Origin: Flavobacteriaceae bacterium
Lineage (GTDB): Bacteria; Bacteroidota; Bacteroidia; Flavobacteriales; Flavobacteriaceae
NCBI GenBank assembly: GCA_002709185.1
Contig: PAQB01000035.1
Location: 1-15,146, forward strand
DNA length: 15,146 nt
Direction: 5' to 3'
A program made the position numbers and the translations under genes. The notes below the pieces were generated by a model. That model was not told the DNA's origin. It did not search any database and saw only the letters and a list, made by a program, of their open reading frames with translations. Below, one piece after another: positions 7,249-13,962 of this stretch; within the stretch, counting starts at the first letter, position 1, and every line of letters begins with the position of its first letter.

Positions 7249-7808
7249 CAATTTAACTTACGAATTCCGTTGCCTAAAACAAGGTCTATTACAGATGTTT
7301 TTTTTAGCAAATCTCCAGGGTTAACCTTTTTGCCTTTATACCGCATTTCCAAAACCTCATCTTTACCCAAATCATCTTCATAGATGAGGGTGCCAATTTT
7401 AAAACCCAATACCTCTAAAGTAGGTTTTGTTTGTCGTAAAGTACTGCGAATGACGTCCGGTAGTCGAACATTTTTGTAATCTGAAGGATTTAAAATCAAG
7501 TATATTTTCCTAGATTCTTTGACTTTAGAGCCAGCGATGGGTTCTTGTTCAATTACTGCCCCAGAAGGATATTTTGGATTGTAATTGGAGGAATCTTGAA
7601 CCTGAGCCACCAATTCAAAACTTTTAAGGGTTTTATCGGCATCATTCAAAGATAAACCTAAAAGGCTCGGGACTTCAACAAATGCTCCGTGATTGGTGTA
7701 ATATTTCAACCATTTTAAAGTCAAAAAGGAAACCAATACAACGGCTACTATAGCCCAGATAAGTTGTTTTATAAAAGATCTGCTGAACAAAAAACGAATA
7801 AAATTCAT
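7248..7808 (-). CDS. Single-pass membrane protein with two PASTA domains, no kinase
   Basis: Predicted 186-residue inner-membrane protein with an extracytoplasmic PASTA region. MNFIRFLFSRSFIKQ is followed by one membrane helix (about 16-34, WAIVAVVLVSFLTL), then a first PASTA unit beginning FVEVPSLLGLSLNDADKTL (about 43-108) and a second beginning VRLPDVIRSTLRQTKPTLEV (about 114-183) that ends in DLVLGNG. PASTA domains elsewhere bind muropeptides or the cell-wall machinery, usually on Ser/Thr kinases or penicillin-binding proteins; neither partner domain is here. A longer start at 7835 exists, but the candidate -7 element lies between the two ATGs and favours 7808. It is head-to-head with ddl and overlaps rluD by one base. 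Confidence 0.85.
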   Translation of the reverse strand: MNFIRFLFSRSFIKQLIWAIVAVVLVSFLTLKWLKYYTNHGAFVEVPSLLGLSLNDADKTLKSFELVAQVQDSSNYNPKYPSGAVIEQEPIAGSKVKESRKIYLILNPSDYKNVRLPDVIRSTLRQTKPTLEVLGFKIGTLIYEDDLGKDEVLEMRYKGKKVNPGDLLKKTSVIDLVLGNGIRKLN

Positions 7809-7822
7809 GGGTGCAATTTTAG

Positions 7823-7830
7823 CAAAGCTA
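7823..7830 (-). promoter_or_regulatory. Candidate -7 element for the PASTA-rluD operon
   Basis: Minus-strand TAGCTTTG, an exact TAnnTTTG match, ends 14 bases before the ATG at 7808. If used, the upstream ATG at 7835 would not be on the transcript. No clear -33 TTG is visible. Confidence 0.42.
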
Positions 7831-7944
7831 AACATTTTTTTTAGAGAAATTAAGCCGATTATTTGAGTCTCATAAGGTTTAATATTTGAAAATTAAAAAC
7901 AAGGTCTACAAAAAAGTGATATTTTTACAAAATAAATTATAAGC

Positions 7945-8928
7945 ATGAAACAAAATATTGCCATCATTATGGGTGGGTTTTCAAGTGAATATGAAATTTC
8001 ACTTAAAAGCGGACAGGTTGTTTTCGAACAGCTGCCCAAAGATTTATACAATGCTTATTGTATCCACATTACAAAAGATAAATGGGTTTATGTGGATGCT
8101 GAAAATAAAGAATTTCCTGTAAATATGAGTGATTTTTCTGTACAAACGGAAGATCAAATCATTCATTTTGACTGTGTGTTTAATGCCATTCACGGGGCGC
8201 CAGGAGAAGATGGGTTTATGCAGGCTTACTTTAATCTTTTGAAACTTCCGCATACAAGCTGTGACATGTACCAAGCGGCCTTGACTTTTAACAAACGAGA
8301 CTGCCTCAATGTGCTAAAAGCTTATGATATTCCAACGGCTGTTTCATATCCACTAAACAAAAAAGACACGGTTTACCCCAATGAAATTATTAATCGTGTA
8401 GGTTTACCTTGTTTTGTCAAAGCCAACCGATCAGGCAGTAGTTTTGGTGTGACCAAGGTTTATAAAATAGAAAATCTGGAGGCGGCCATTGACACCGCTT
8501 TTGAACAAGACGATGAACTTATTATTGAAGCATTTTTAGAAGGTACTGAAGTCACTGTTGGGGTTTTAAATTATAAGGGAAAGGTAATTGTTTTGCCAAT
8601 CACTGAAATTATCTCAGAAAATGATTTCTTCGATTACGAGGCAAAATACCTTGGAAAATCTGATGAAATTACGCCAGCGCGTATTTCTGAAGTTCAAGAA
8701 AAAAATGTGAGTGAGATGGCAAAATCCATCTACGAATTATTAAATATGAAAGGCTTTTCGAGGAGTGAATTTATTTTTAAAGGAGATGTGCCTTATTTTA
8801 TAGAAATGAATACAGTTCCCGGATTGACCAAAGAGAGTATTCTTCCAAAACAAGCGGCTTGTGCTGGCATCAGCCTTTCAGAACTTTTTAGCAATGCCAT
8901 TGAAATGGCAGTTGCTAAAAATGATTAA
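7945..8928 (+). CDS. ddl: D-alanine--D-alanine ligase
   Basis: Makes the D-Ala-D-Ala dipeptide for peptidoglycan precursors, using ATP. The 327-residue ATP-grasp protein shows the N-terminal IIMGGFSSEYEISLKSG (7-23), HGAPGEDGFMQ (83-93), the ATP-binding KANRSGSSFGV (159-169), the hinge IIEAFLEGTEV (193-203) and the C-terminal metal/substrate region RSEFIF...FIEMNTVPGLT (273-295). Metal ligands appear to be Glu275, Glu287 and Asn289; the first is usually Asp in E. coli-type enzymes, a conservative change. The usual YTGSG-like loop reads HTSCD (103-107). Start ATG follows an AT-rich intergenic region with a weak -7-like TATTTTTA at 7920-7927. coaD follows nine bases after the stop, suggesting co-transcription. 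Confidence 0.95.
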   Translation: MKQNIAIIMGGFSSEYEISLKSGQVVFEQLPKDLYNAYCIHITKDKWVYVDAENKEFPVNMSDFSVQTEDQIIHFDCVFNAIHGAPGEDGFMQAYFNLLKLPHTSCDMYQAALTFNKRDCLNVLKAYDIPTAVSYPLNKKDTVYPNEIINRVGLPCFVKANRSGSSFGVTKVYKIENLEAAIDTAFEQDDELIIEAFLEGTEVTVGVLNYKGKVIVLPITEIISENDFFDYEAKYLGKSDEITPARISEVQEKNVSEMAKSIYELLNMKGFSRSEFIFKGDVPYFIEMNTVPGLTKESILPKQAACAGISLSELFSNAIEMAVAKND

Positions 8929-8937
8929 CTTTACAAC

Positions 8938-9399
8938 ATGAAACGCGCTATATTTCCTGGATCCTTTGACCCCATCACTTTAGGGCATTGCGATATTATC
9001 AACAGAGGGGTGGCTCTTTTTGACGAAGTCATTGTTGCGATTGGAGAAAATTCTGCTAAAAAATACATGTTTTCCATTGAAGAACGCAAGGGTTTTATTG
9101 AAACGACTTTTAAAAACAATCCCAAAATAAAAGTCATGACTTATTCGGGTCTGACCACCGATTTCTGTAAAGAAATTAAAGCCGACTTTATTTTGAGAGG
9201 TCTTAGAAATCCTGCGGACTTTGAATTTGAAAAAGCCATAGCCCATACCAATCGAAAGGTCGGTGAAATTGAAACTATTTTCCTACTAACTTCTGTGGAA
9301 ACTTCTTTTATTTCGTCCTCAATAGTAAGAGAAATCATACACTACAAAGGGGCATACGAAAATTTAGTACCTGCTGCGGTTAAGACGAATTTCTTATAA
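8938..9399 (+). CDS. coaD: Phosphopantetheine adenylyltransferase
   Basis: Transfers AMP from ATP to 4'-phosphopantetheine to give dephospho-CoA, the penultimate step of coenzyme A synthesis. The 153-residue protein is a nucleotidyltransferase of normal length: PGSFDPITLGH (7-17) with the T-x-G-H nucleotide motif at Thr14-His17, ILRGLRNPADFEFE (85-98), AHTNRK (102-107) and the ATP-binding ISSSIVRE (125-132). It follows ddl by nine bases on the same strand and probably shares its transcript. Its stop codon forms TTATAA together with the stop of the convergent transporter gene. Confidence 0.96.
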   Translation: MKRAIFPGSFDPITLGHCDIINRGVALFDEVIVAIGENSAKKYMFSIEERKGFIETTFKNNPKIKVMTYSGLTTDFCKEIKADFILRGLRNPADFEFEKAIAHTNRKVGEIETIFLLTSVETSFISSSIVREIIHYKGAYENLVPAAVKTNFL

Positions 9400-11016
9400 G
9401 CTATATTCTGAAAGCCCTTTTTCAAAAGCCTCAGGATCTTCAGCTAAATGGTATCTAGGGTCGTCTATAGCCTCAATAATAACGTCTTTAAATAGCGGAC
9501 TTGATTTGTATAGCAATACTTTACAGTCTTGGCTTAAATGTTTTAGTTTGATGGTCTTTCCTGCCTTGTTGTACTTATTCACTAAAACAAAAATGGCTTC
9601 AATCGCAGAGTGATCACTGATTCTTGATTCAACAAAATCAATTTCAATTGCTTCAGGATCATTTTTAACATCAAATTTTTGATTGAATGCCGAGATGCTG
9701 CCAAAAAATAGCGGACCCCATATCTCGTAGACTTTGACACCATCTGCATTGATGCGTTTTCGAGCACGAATGCGTTTGGCATTCTCCCAAGAAAATACCA
9801 AAGCACTCACAATGACGCCTGAAATTACAGCAATGGCCAAATCAAAAAATACAGTTATAACAGAAACTAAAATCAAAACAAAGACATCTGTGATTGGAAT
9901 TTTATTCATAATTCTGAAACTAGACCATGCAAAAGTTCCAATCACCACCATAAACATTACACCAACGAGTGCTGCAATCGGAACTTGTTCAATTAAATTG
10001 GAAGCAAATAAAATAAAGGCCAACAGGGCAAGTGCTGCAACAATTCCAGACAATCGGCCTCTGCCCCCGCCTTTGATATTGATAATAGATTGCCCAATCA
10101 TGGCACATCCCCCCATGCCTCCAAAAAATCCGGTCACAATATTGGCGCTGCCTTGAGCAATGCATTCTCTATTTGAGTTTCCTCTTGTTTCTGTAAGTTC
10201 ATCAATGAGATTTAAAGTCATCAAAGACTCAATTAGACCAATGGCTGCTAAAATTAAAGCATAAGGTCCAATGAATCTTAGCGTTTCAAAGTTAAGCGGA
10301 ATTTTATCAAACAAAGCCCATTGGATTTGTGGAAGTCCTCCTTTTAAACCTTCACCGCCTCCATCTCTAATAAAACTACCAACCGTAGCCACTTCCAAAT
10401 TCCCAAAAATAACTAAGGTTGAAACCAGTAGGATGGCAATCAAGGCTTCTGGTAATTTTTTTGTCAACTTTGGTAAGCCAAACATAATGGCCATGGTGAG
10501 GGCTACCAGTCCGATCATGGTCCAAAGCGTAGGTCCTTGCATCCAAACTTGCCCCCCTTGGTCAGAGGTCTTAAACATTCCCAACTGAGAAATAAAAATA
10601 ACAATGGCCAGACCATTAACAAACCCCATCATGACGGGATGCGGAATCAGACGTACAAATTTACCCAACTTAAAAATACCGGCTAATATTTGTATACCTC
10701 CCATCAATATTACGGTTAGAAACAAATAATAAAGTCCTAGTTCCTCAGAAGGAGTCCCCATTGCATTACCTTGAGCCACCAAACTCACCATGACGACAGC
10801 CAATGCACCGGTTGCACCACTGATCATTCCAGGGCGACCTCCAAAAATTGAAGTGATCAATCCAATCATAAAAGCAGCGTACAATCCCACTAAAGGGTCC
10901 ACTCCGGCTACAAAGGCAAAAGCAACGGCCTCAGGCACCAAGGCCAAGGCAACAGTCAAGCCACTTAAAATGTCATTTTTTGTGTTTGCAGTACGTTTGC
11001 GAATAAATTTTCTCAT
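9394..11016 (-). CDS. SulP/SLC26-family anion transporter with STAS domain
   Basis: Predicted polytopic inner-membrane anion transporter or channel of 540 residues. The membrane domain (about 13-410) begins DILSGLTVALALVPEAVAFA and contains GGRPGMISGATGA (59-71) and FFGGMGGCAMIGQSIIN (297-313) followed by a glycine-rich GGGRGRLSG, a pattern typical of one bacterial SulP branch. A cytosolic STAS domain (about 425-540) starts near GVKVYEIWGPLFFGS and carries SRISDHSA at its usual Asp/Ser region. Sulfate, bicarbonate or dicarboxylate are all possible substrates in the superfamily; sequence alone does not settle it. No carbonic anhydrase or sulfate-assimilation gene is adjacent. The stop overlaps coaD by six bases; a -7-like element lies 20 bases upstream of the ATG. 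Confidence 0.88.
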   Translation of the reverse strand: MRKFIRKRTANTKNDILSGLTVALALVPEAVAFAFVAGVDPLVGLYAAFMIGLITSIFGGRPGMISGATGALAVVMVSLVAQGNAMGTPSEELGLYYLFLTVILMGGIQILAGIFKLGKFVRLIPHPVMMGFVNGLAIVIFISQLGMFKTSDQGGQVWMQGPTLWTMIGLVALTMAIMFGLPKLTKKLPEALIAILLVSTLVIFGNLEVATVGSFIRDGGGEGLKGGLPQIQWALFDKIPLNFETLRFIGPYALILAAIGLIESLMTLNLIDELTETRGNSNRECIAQGSANIVTGFFGGMGGCAMIGQSIINIKGGGRGRLSGIVAALALLAFILFASNLIEQVPIAALVGVMFMVVIGTFAWSSFRIMNKIPITDVFVLILVSVITVFFDLAIAVISGVIVSALVFSWENAKRIRARKRINADGVKVYEIWGPLFFGSISAFNQKFDVKNDPEAIEIDFVESRISDHSAIEAIFVLVNKYNKAGKTIKLKHLSQDCKVLLYKSSPLFKDVIIEAIDDPRYHLAEDPEAFEKGLSEYSL

Positions 11017-11036
11017 CTTAAATTGATATTAAACTG

Positions 11037-11044
11037 CAAAAATA
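11037..11044 (-). promoter_or_regulatory. Candidate -7 element for the SulP transporter gene
   Basis: Minus-strand TATTTTTG, an exact TAnnTTTG match, ends 20 bases before the transporter ATG, within the 72-base gap after the Nudix gene. No TTG is visible at a -33 position. Confidence 0.42.
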
Positions 11045-11088
11045 AGGCATTAAGTAAGATTAGAAAGAATATTGAAGTCTTAATTTTT

Positions 11089-11670
11089 TTAAATAAGCGA
11101 TTCAATGTTAGCGTAGATGTTTTTCTTAACTTTTTTAAGTTTTTTGGGGCCAATCCACTTGACTTTTGTGATGCCTTCATTCAATTGGGGTTTTAAATCC
11201 CCGTCGTAGTCCGAAAACATTTCAAACCAATAGGTTTTTTTAATTTGATGTTGATTGTTTCTTCTAAAGATGTGATAGGTGATTTCAAGTGGTTTTGTGA
11301 TTGAAAGGCCCTTGACACCCGTTTCTTCTTCAACTTCTCGCAGGGCTGTTTTATCAATGGTTTCATTGGATTCGGATTTTCCCTTTGGCAAATCCCATTT
11401 GCCATTGCGGAAAATAAATAAAATACGTTGTGATGCATTTAAAACTTTGCCGCCTGCGGCAACAACATTTGGCAAAAATTTTAAAAATGTTTTCAACATA
11501 CTGTCCAAATCACTGCCAACCAAATGCACTGCTTTGTATTTATCTTTCTTCAGAACAGAAAGAATTTTCTCAATAGAAACAGAGTCGATAAAAAGATTTT
11601 TAAAATCCGTTTCCTTTTCAACCTGAGTCGTTAAAATTATTGGTTTATTACCAACAAAAATTTTTTGCAT
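11089..11670 (-). CDS. Nudix hydrolase with an N-terminal extension
   Basis: Predicted cytoplasmic pyrophosphohydrolase acting on a nucleoside-diphosphate-linked compound; substrate unknown. In the 193-residue protein the Nudix box is complete at 97-119: Gly97, Glu103, then REVEEETGV with catalytic acids Glu115 and Glu116. It follows WDLPKG, a context common in (di)nucleoside polyphosphate hydrolases. Residues 1 to about 70 are not part of the Nudix fold and contain hydrophobic segments such as KAVHLVGSDLDSML, possibly a small alpha/beta unit I do not recognise. The C-terminus is lysine-rich (GPKKLKKVKKN). It is head-to-head with pyrE and 72 bases upstream of the transporter gene, which may be partly co-transcribed. 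Confidence 0.9.
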   Translation of the reverse strand: MQKIFVGNKPIILTTQVEKETDFKNLFIDSVSIEKILSVLKKDKYKAVHLVGSDLDSMLKTFLKFLPNVVAAGGKVLNASQRILFIFRNGKWDLPKGKSESNETIDKTALREVEEETGVKGLSITKPLEITYHIFRRNNQHQIKKTYWFEMFSDYDGDLKPQLNEGITKVKWIGPKKLKKVKKNIYANIESLI

Positions 11671-11717
11671 TGTTAATTAAAAACAAATTAATACAAAGTA
11701 AATGTAGTATTTTTTAA

Positions 11718-11725
11718 TAATTTTG
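11718..11725 (+). promoter_or_regulatory. Candidate -7 element very close to the pyrE start
   Basis: TAATTTTG matches TAnnTTTG exactly and ends only four bases before the pyrE ATG. If functional, transcription would begin at or next to the A of the start codon. No -33 TTG is present at normal spacing, so a chance match in AT-rich DNA remains possible. Confidence 0.38.
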
Positions 11726-11729
11726 AGCT

Positions 11730-12374
11730 ATGATTTTTAATAAAAATACTGCTAAAAAAACCGCCGAAGTTTTACTACACATCAATGCCATTAAATTGAG
11801 TCCAAACGCGCCATTTACCTGGGCATCGGGATGGAAATCGCCCATATATTGTGACAATAGACTGGTGCTGTCCTATCCAGCTATTCGAAATTACATCAAA
11901 AGTGAACTCGCCAAAAACATAGAAAATCTTTACGGCAAGCCAGATGTGATTGCTGGGGTAGCCACAGGGGCTATTGGGATTGGTGCGCTTGTGGCTGATG
12001 ATTTGGGATTGCCTTTTGTTTACGTAAGACCGGAAGCAAAAAAACATGGCCGTCAGAATCAAATTGAAGGACGTTTAGAAAAAGGGCAAAACGTCGTTGT
12101 TGTAGAAGACCTCATCAGTACTGGAAAAAGCAGCCTAAACGCCGTAGAAGCATTGAAAAGTGCTGCAGTTAATGTCAAAGGAATGGCTGCTATTTTTACC
12201 TATGGTTTTGAGCGCTCAAAAACCAATTTTGAAGAGAAAAATATAGAACTTCACACACTCAGTAATTACGAAGCGTTGTTGGAGCAAGCCCTTGATACAG
12301 GTTTTATAAATGATAAAGAATTGAACGTACTGTCCCAATGGAATTCAAATCCATCGGAATGGGACATAAGATAA
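11730..12374 (+). CDS. pyrE: Orotate phosphoribosyltransferase
   Basis: Converts orotate and PRPP to orotidine 5'-monophosphate in de novo pyrimidine synthesis. The 214-residue type I phosphoribosyltransferase shows FTWASGWKSPIYCDNR (29-44) for orotate binding, GVATGAIGIGALVAD (76-90), the flexible-loop KKHGRQNQIEG (104-114) and the PRPP-binding VVVEDLISTGKSS (123-135). ATG 11730 gives the MIFNK start I expect for flavobacterial PyrE, although it leaves almost no leader behind the candidate promoter. An SRPBCC gene follows after four bases and is probably co-transcribed; the Nudix gene diverges upstream. Confidence 0.96.
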   Translation: MIFNKNTAKKTAEVLLHINAIKLSPNAPFTWASGWKSPIYCDNRLVLSYPAIRNYIKSELAKNIENLYGKPDVIAGVATGAIGIGALVADDLGLPFVYVRPEAKKHGRQNQIEGRLEKGQNVVVVEDLISTGKSSLNAVEALKSAAVNVKGMAAIFTYGFERSKTNFEEKNIELHTLSNYEALLEQALDTGFINDKELNVLSQWNSNPSEWDIR

Positions 12375-12378
12375 AAAT

Positions 12379-12777
12379 ATGAATTTAAAATCGCCAAAAA
12401 TTAGCCTGTCAAAATCGGCTCATGAAGTTTTTGATTTCCTGAGTGATGTGAAAAACTTTGAGAGATTAATGCCAAAAAACATCAGCAAATTTGAACGGTT
12501 AGAAAAAGACAAGTTTATTTTCGCACTCACTGGTATGCCCGAAATTATCCTTCAAAAAAAATCAGAAGAAGCGCCCAAAAGCATTGTTTTGGGGGCTGCA
12601 GGTGGAAAATTAGACTTCACTCTAAAAGCCAATATTACAAGTATTGAAAGCCATAAAACCGAAGTGCAATTGTCTTTTACCGGAGACTTTAACCCCATGA
12701 TGGCCATGATGATTAAGGGTCCAATCTCAAAGTTTATAGAAACCTTGGTCACAAACATTCCAAAATCGATTCAATAA
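12379..12777 (+). CDS. SRPBCC-fold (START-like) protein of unknown function
   Basis: A 132-residue soluble protein with no signal peptide. The N-terminal pattern SAHEVFDFLSDVKNFERLMP (13-32) is typical of SRPBCC/polyketide-cyclase-like ligand-binding folds, where a strand is followed by two short helices; FTLKANITSIESHKTEVQLSF supplies the strands of the curved sheet, and residues about 112-130 form the long C-terminal helix over the cavity. No catalytic residues can be assigned, and the ligand is unknown. It follows pyrE by four bases, so a link to pyrimidine metabolism is possible but only inferred. Its stop overlaps the convergent birA stop by seven bases. Confidence 0.8.
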   Translation: MNLKSPKISLSKSAHEVFDFLSDVKNFERLMPKNISKFERLEKDKFIFALTGMPEIILQKKSEEAPKSIVLGAAGGKLDFTLKANITSIESHKTEVQLSFTGDFNPMMAMMIKGPISKFIETLVTNIPKSIQ

Positions 12778-13490
12778 AGCATTTGAATGGATTTCAAATC
12801 AAATTCTTCAATCGCTTTTTCAGACTGTACACGCAACATTCCACTTTTGGAGACCCCTAGGATAATACCCATAAAAGACACACCCTTTTTGTTGACGAAA
12901 GTTGATGGCTTATTTTTTTTAAACAACACACTTTCATATTCAGACATCAATTTATCCGTGTTTGGAACTTCAAAATAATGTTTAAGTTGTGCCATTAGTT
13001 CCGTAGCCAATACCTCAATATCAAAAGCTGTACCCAAAATAGATTTCATTGAAGTCGCTTGGGGTAAGTTGTTGAAATGCGTTTGGTTGACATTGATTCC
13101 AATCCCAATGATGGCCTGATTAATTTTTTGCTTTTTTGTAAGTAGCTGAATCAAAACACCTGAAATTTTTTTATTGTCTGACAAAATGTCGTTTGGCCAT
13201 TTTACAGAAAGGTTTGGAATTTCAAATGTTTTTAAAGCCATTAAAATAGCCATAGAAACACGCATGTTAATCTCAAATTGATCCTGTACTTTTATTTCAA
13301 TATTTTTTTTTAAAATACTGATTATAAGATTTTTACCCTTTTCAGATTGCCAATTTGAGCCGCGCTGACCTTGGCCTGCACTTTGGTATTGAGCCACAAC
13401 AACCGCATAATCTTTCAATGGAATTTTCGAAACTAAATCTGCCAAATAACGATTTGTGGAATCAATGGCATCGAGTTTGATAATTTGCAT
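12771..13490 (-). CDS. birA: Biotin--[acetyl-CoA-carboxylase] ligase, single-domain
   Basis: Activates biotin to biotinyl-5'-AMP and attaches it to a lysine of biotin carboxyl carrier domains. The 239-residue enzyme lacks the N-terminal winged-helix repressor domain of E. coli BirA, so it should not regulate biotin genes directly. Motifs are DSTN (10-13), the biotinyl-AMP loop GQGQRGSNW (39-47), VKWPND (96-101), Lys108 before ISGVL as the counterpart of E. coli Lys183, and GIGINVN (129-135); a short SH3-like C-terminal region follows. In the loop, E. coli GRGRRG is replaced by GQGQRG, removing the arginine equivalent to R118. The gene sits between two plus-strand operons; no exact -7 element was found upstream. 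Confidence 0.92.
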   Translation of the reverse strand: MQIIKLDAIDSTNRYLADLVSKIPLKDYAVVVAQYQSAGQGQRGSNWQSEKGKNLIISILKKNIEIKVQDQFEINMRVSMAILMALKTFEIPNLSVKWPNDILSDNKKISGVLIQLLTKKQKINQAIIGIGINVNQTHFNNLPQATSMKSILGTAFDIEVLATELMAQLKHYFEVPNTDKLMSEYESVLFKKNKPSTFVNKKGVSFMGIILGVSKSGMLRVQSEKAIEEFDLKSIQMLY

Positions 13491-13556
13491 GAGGGTCTTT
13501 GAGTTAAATTATAATTTAATTAAGATAATAAATCATGTTTTAGAATTAAAAAATAA

Positions 13557-13564
13557 TAAATTTG
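13557..13564 (+). promoter_or_regulatory. Candidate -7 element for the rsfS-ftsH operon
   Basis: TAAATTTG matches TAnnTTTG exactly and ends 17 bases before the rsfS ATG, in the 91-base AT-rich gap shared with divergent birA. No -33 TTG lies at normal spacing. Confidence 0.42.
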
Positions 13565-13581
13565 CATTGTAATACGAATAT

Positions 13582-13953
13582 ATGATAAAAAATACATCTA
13601 GCCCCGACGAACTTATATCCATAATAATCAAGGGTATGGAGGATATAAAAGGTGAAAATATTGCCTTGCTAGATTTAAGAAACATAGAGAATACAGTCTG
13701 TGACTATTTTATCATTTGCGACGGAAATTCCAATACGCAAGTGAACGCGATAACCAGCTCAATCCAAAAAAATGTCAGTAAAAGTCTCCATGAAAAGCCC
13801 TATCAAATTGAAGGCACTGAAAATGCGGAGTGGGTATTAATGGATTATGTCAATATTGTAGTTCATGTATTTCAAAAACACAAACGTGCATATTACGACA
13901 TTGAAAACCTCTGGGGAGATGCGAATATCACAGAAATAGAAACAAGTTACTAA
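13582..13953 (+). CDS. rsfS: Ribosomal silencing factor (Iojap family)
   Basis: Binds ribosomal protein uL14 on the 50S subunit and blocks subunit joining when nutrients are scarce. The 123 residues match the family length and show CDYFIICDGNSNTQVNAI (40-57), EGTENAEWVLMDY (77-89), VVHVF (93-97) and the closing RAYYDIENLWGDA (102-114), all hallmarks of the RsfS core. ftsH begins nine bases after the stop, so the two genes are likely co-transcribed from the predicted promoter upstream. The neighbouring birA gene is divergent. Confidence 0.96.
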   Translation: MIKNTSSPDELISIIIKGMEDIKGENIALLDLRNIENTVCDYFIICDGNSNTQVNAITSSIQKNVSKSLHEKPYQIEGTENAEWVLMDYVNIVVHVFQKHKRAYYDIENLWGDANITEIETSY

Positions 13954-13962
13954 ACCATTAAT

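Noticed and set aside
7920..7927. TATTTTTA as the ddl promoter -7 element
   Set aside because: It misses the final G of TAnnTTTG and has no TTG at a normal -33 distance; kept only as a weak note in the ddl entry.
9734..10156. 140-residue plus-strand open frame, with others at 10271-10588 and 10790-11026, antisense to the transporter
   Set aside because: Their Ala/Thr/Pro/Lys-rich text is what the reverse complement of hydrophobic membrane codons gives; the sulP frame has clear SulP and STAS motifs throughout.
13491..13581. Possible small RNA or riboswitch in the birA-rsfS gap, and likewise in the other intergenic gaps
   Set aside because: The gaps are short, AT-rich and lack stable GC-containing stems; apart from promoter elements I see no structure.
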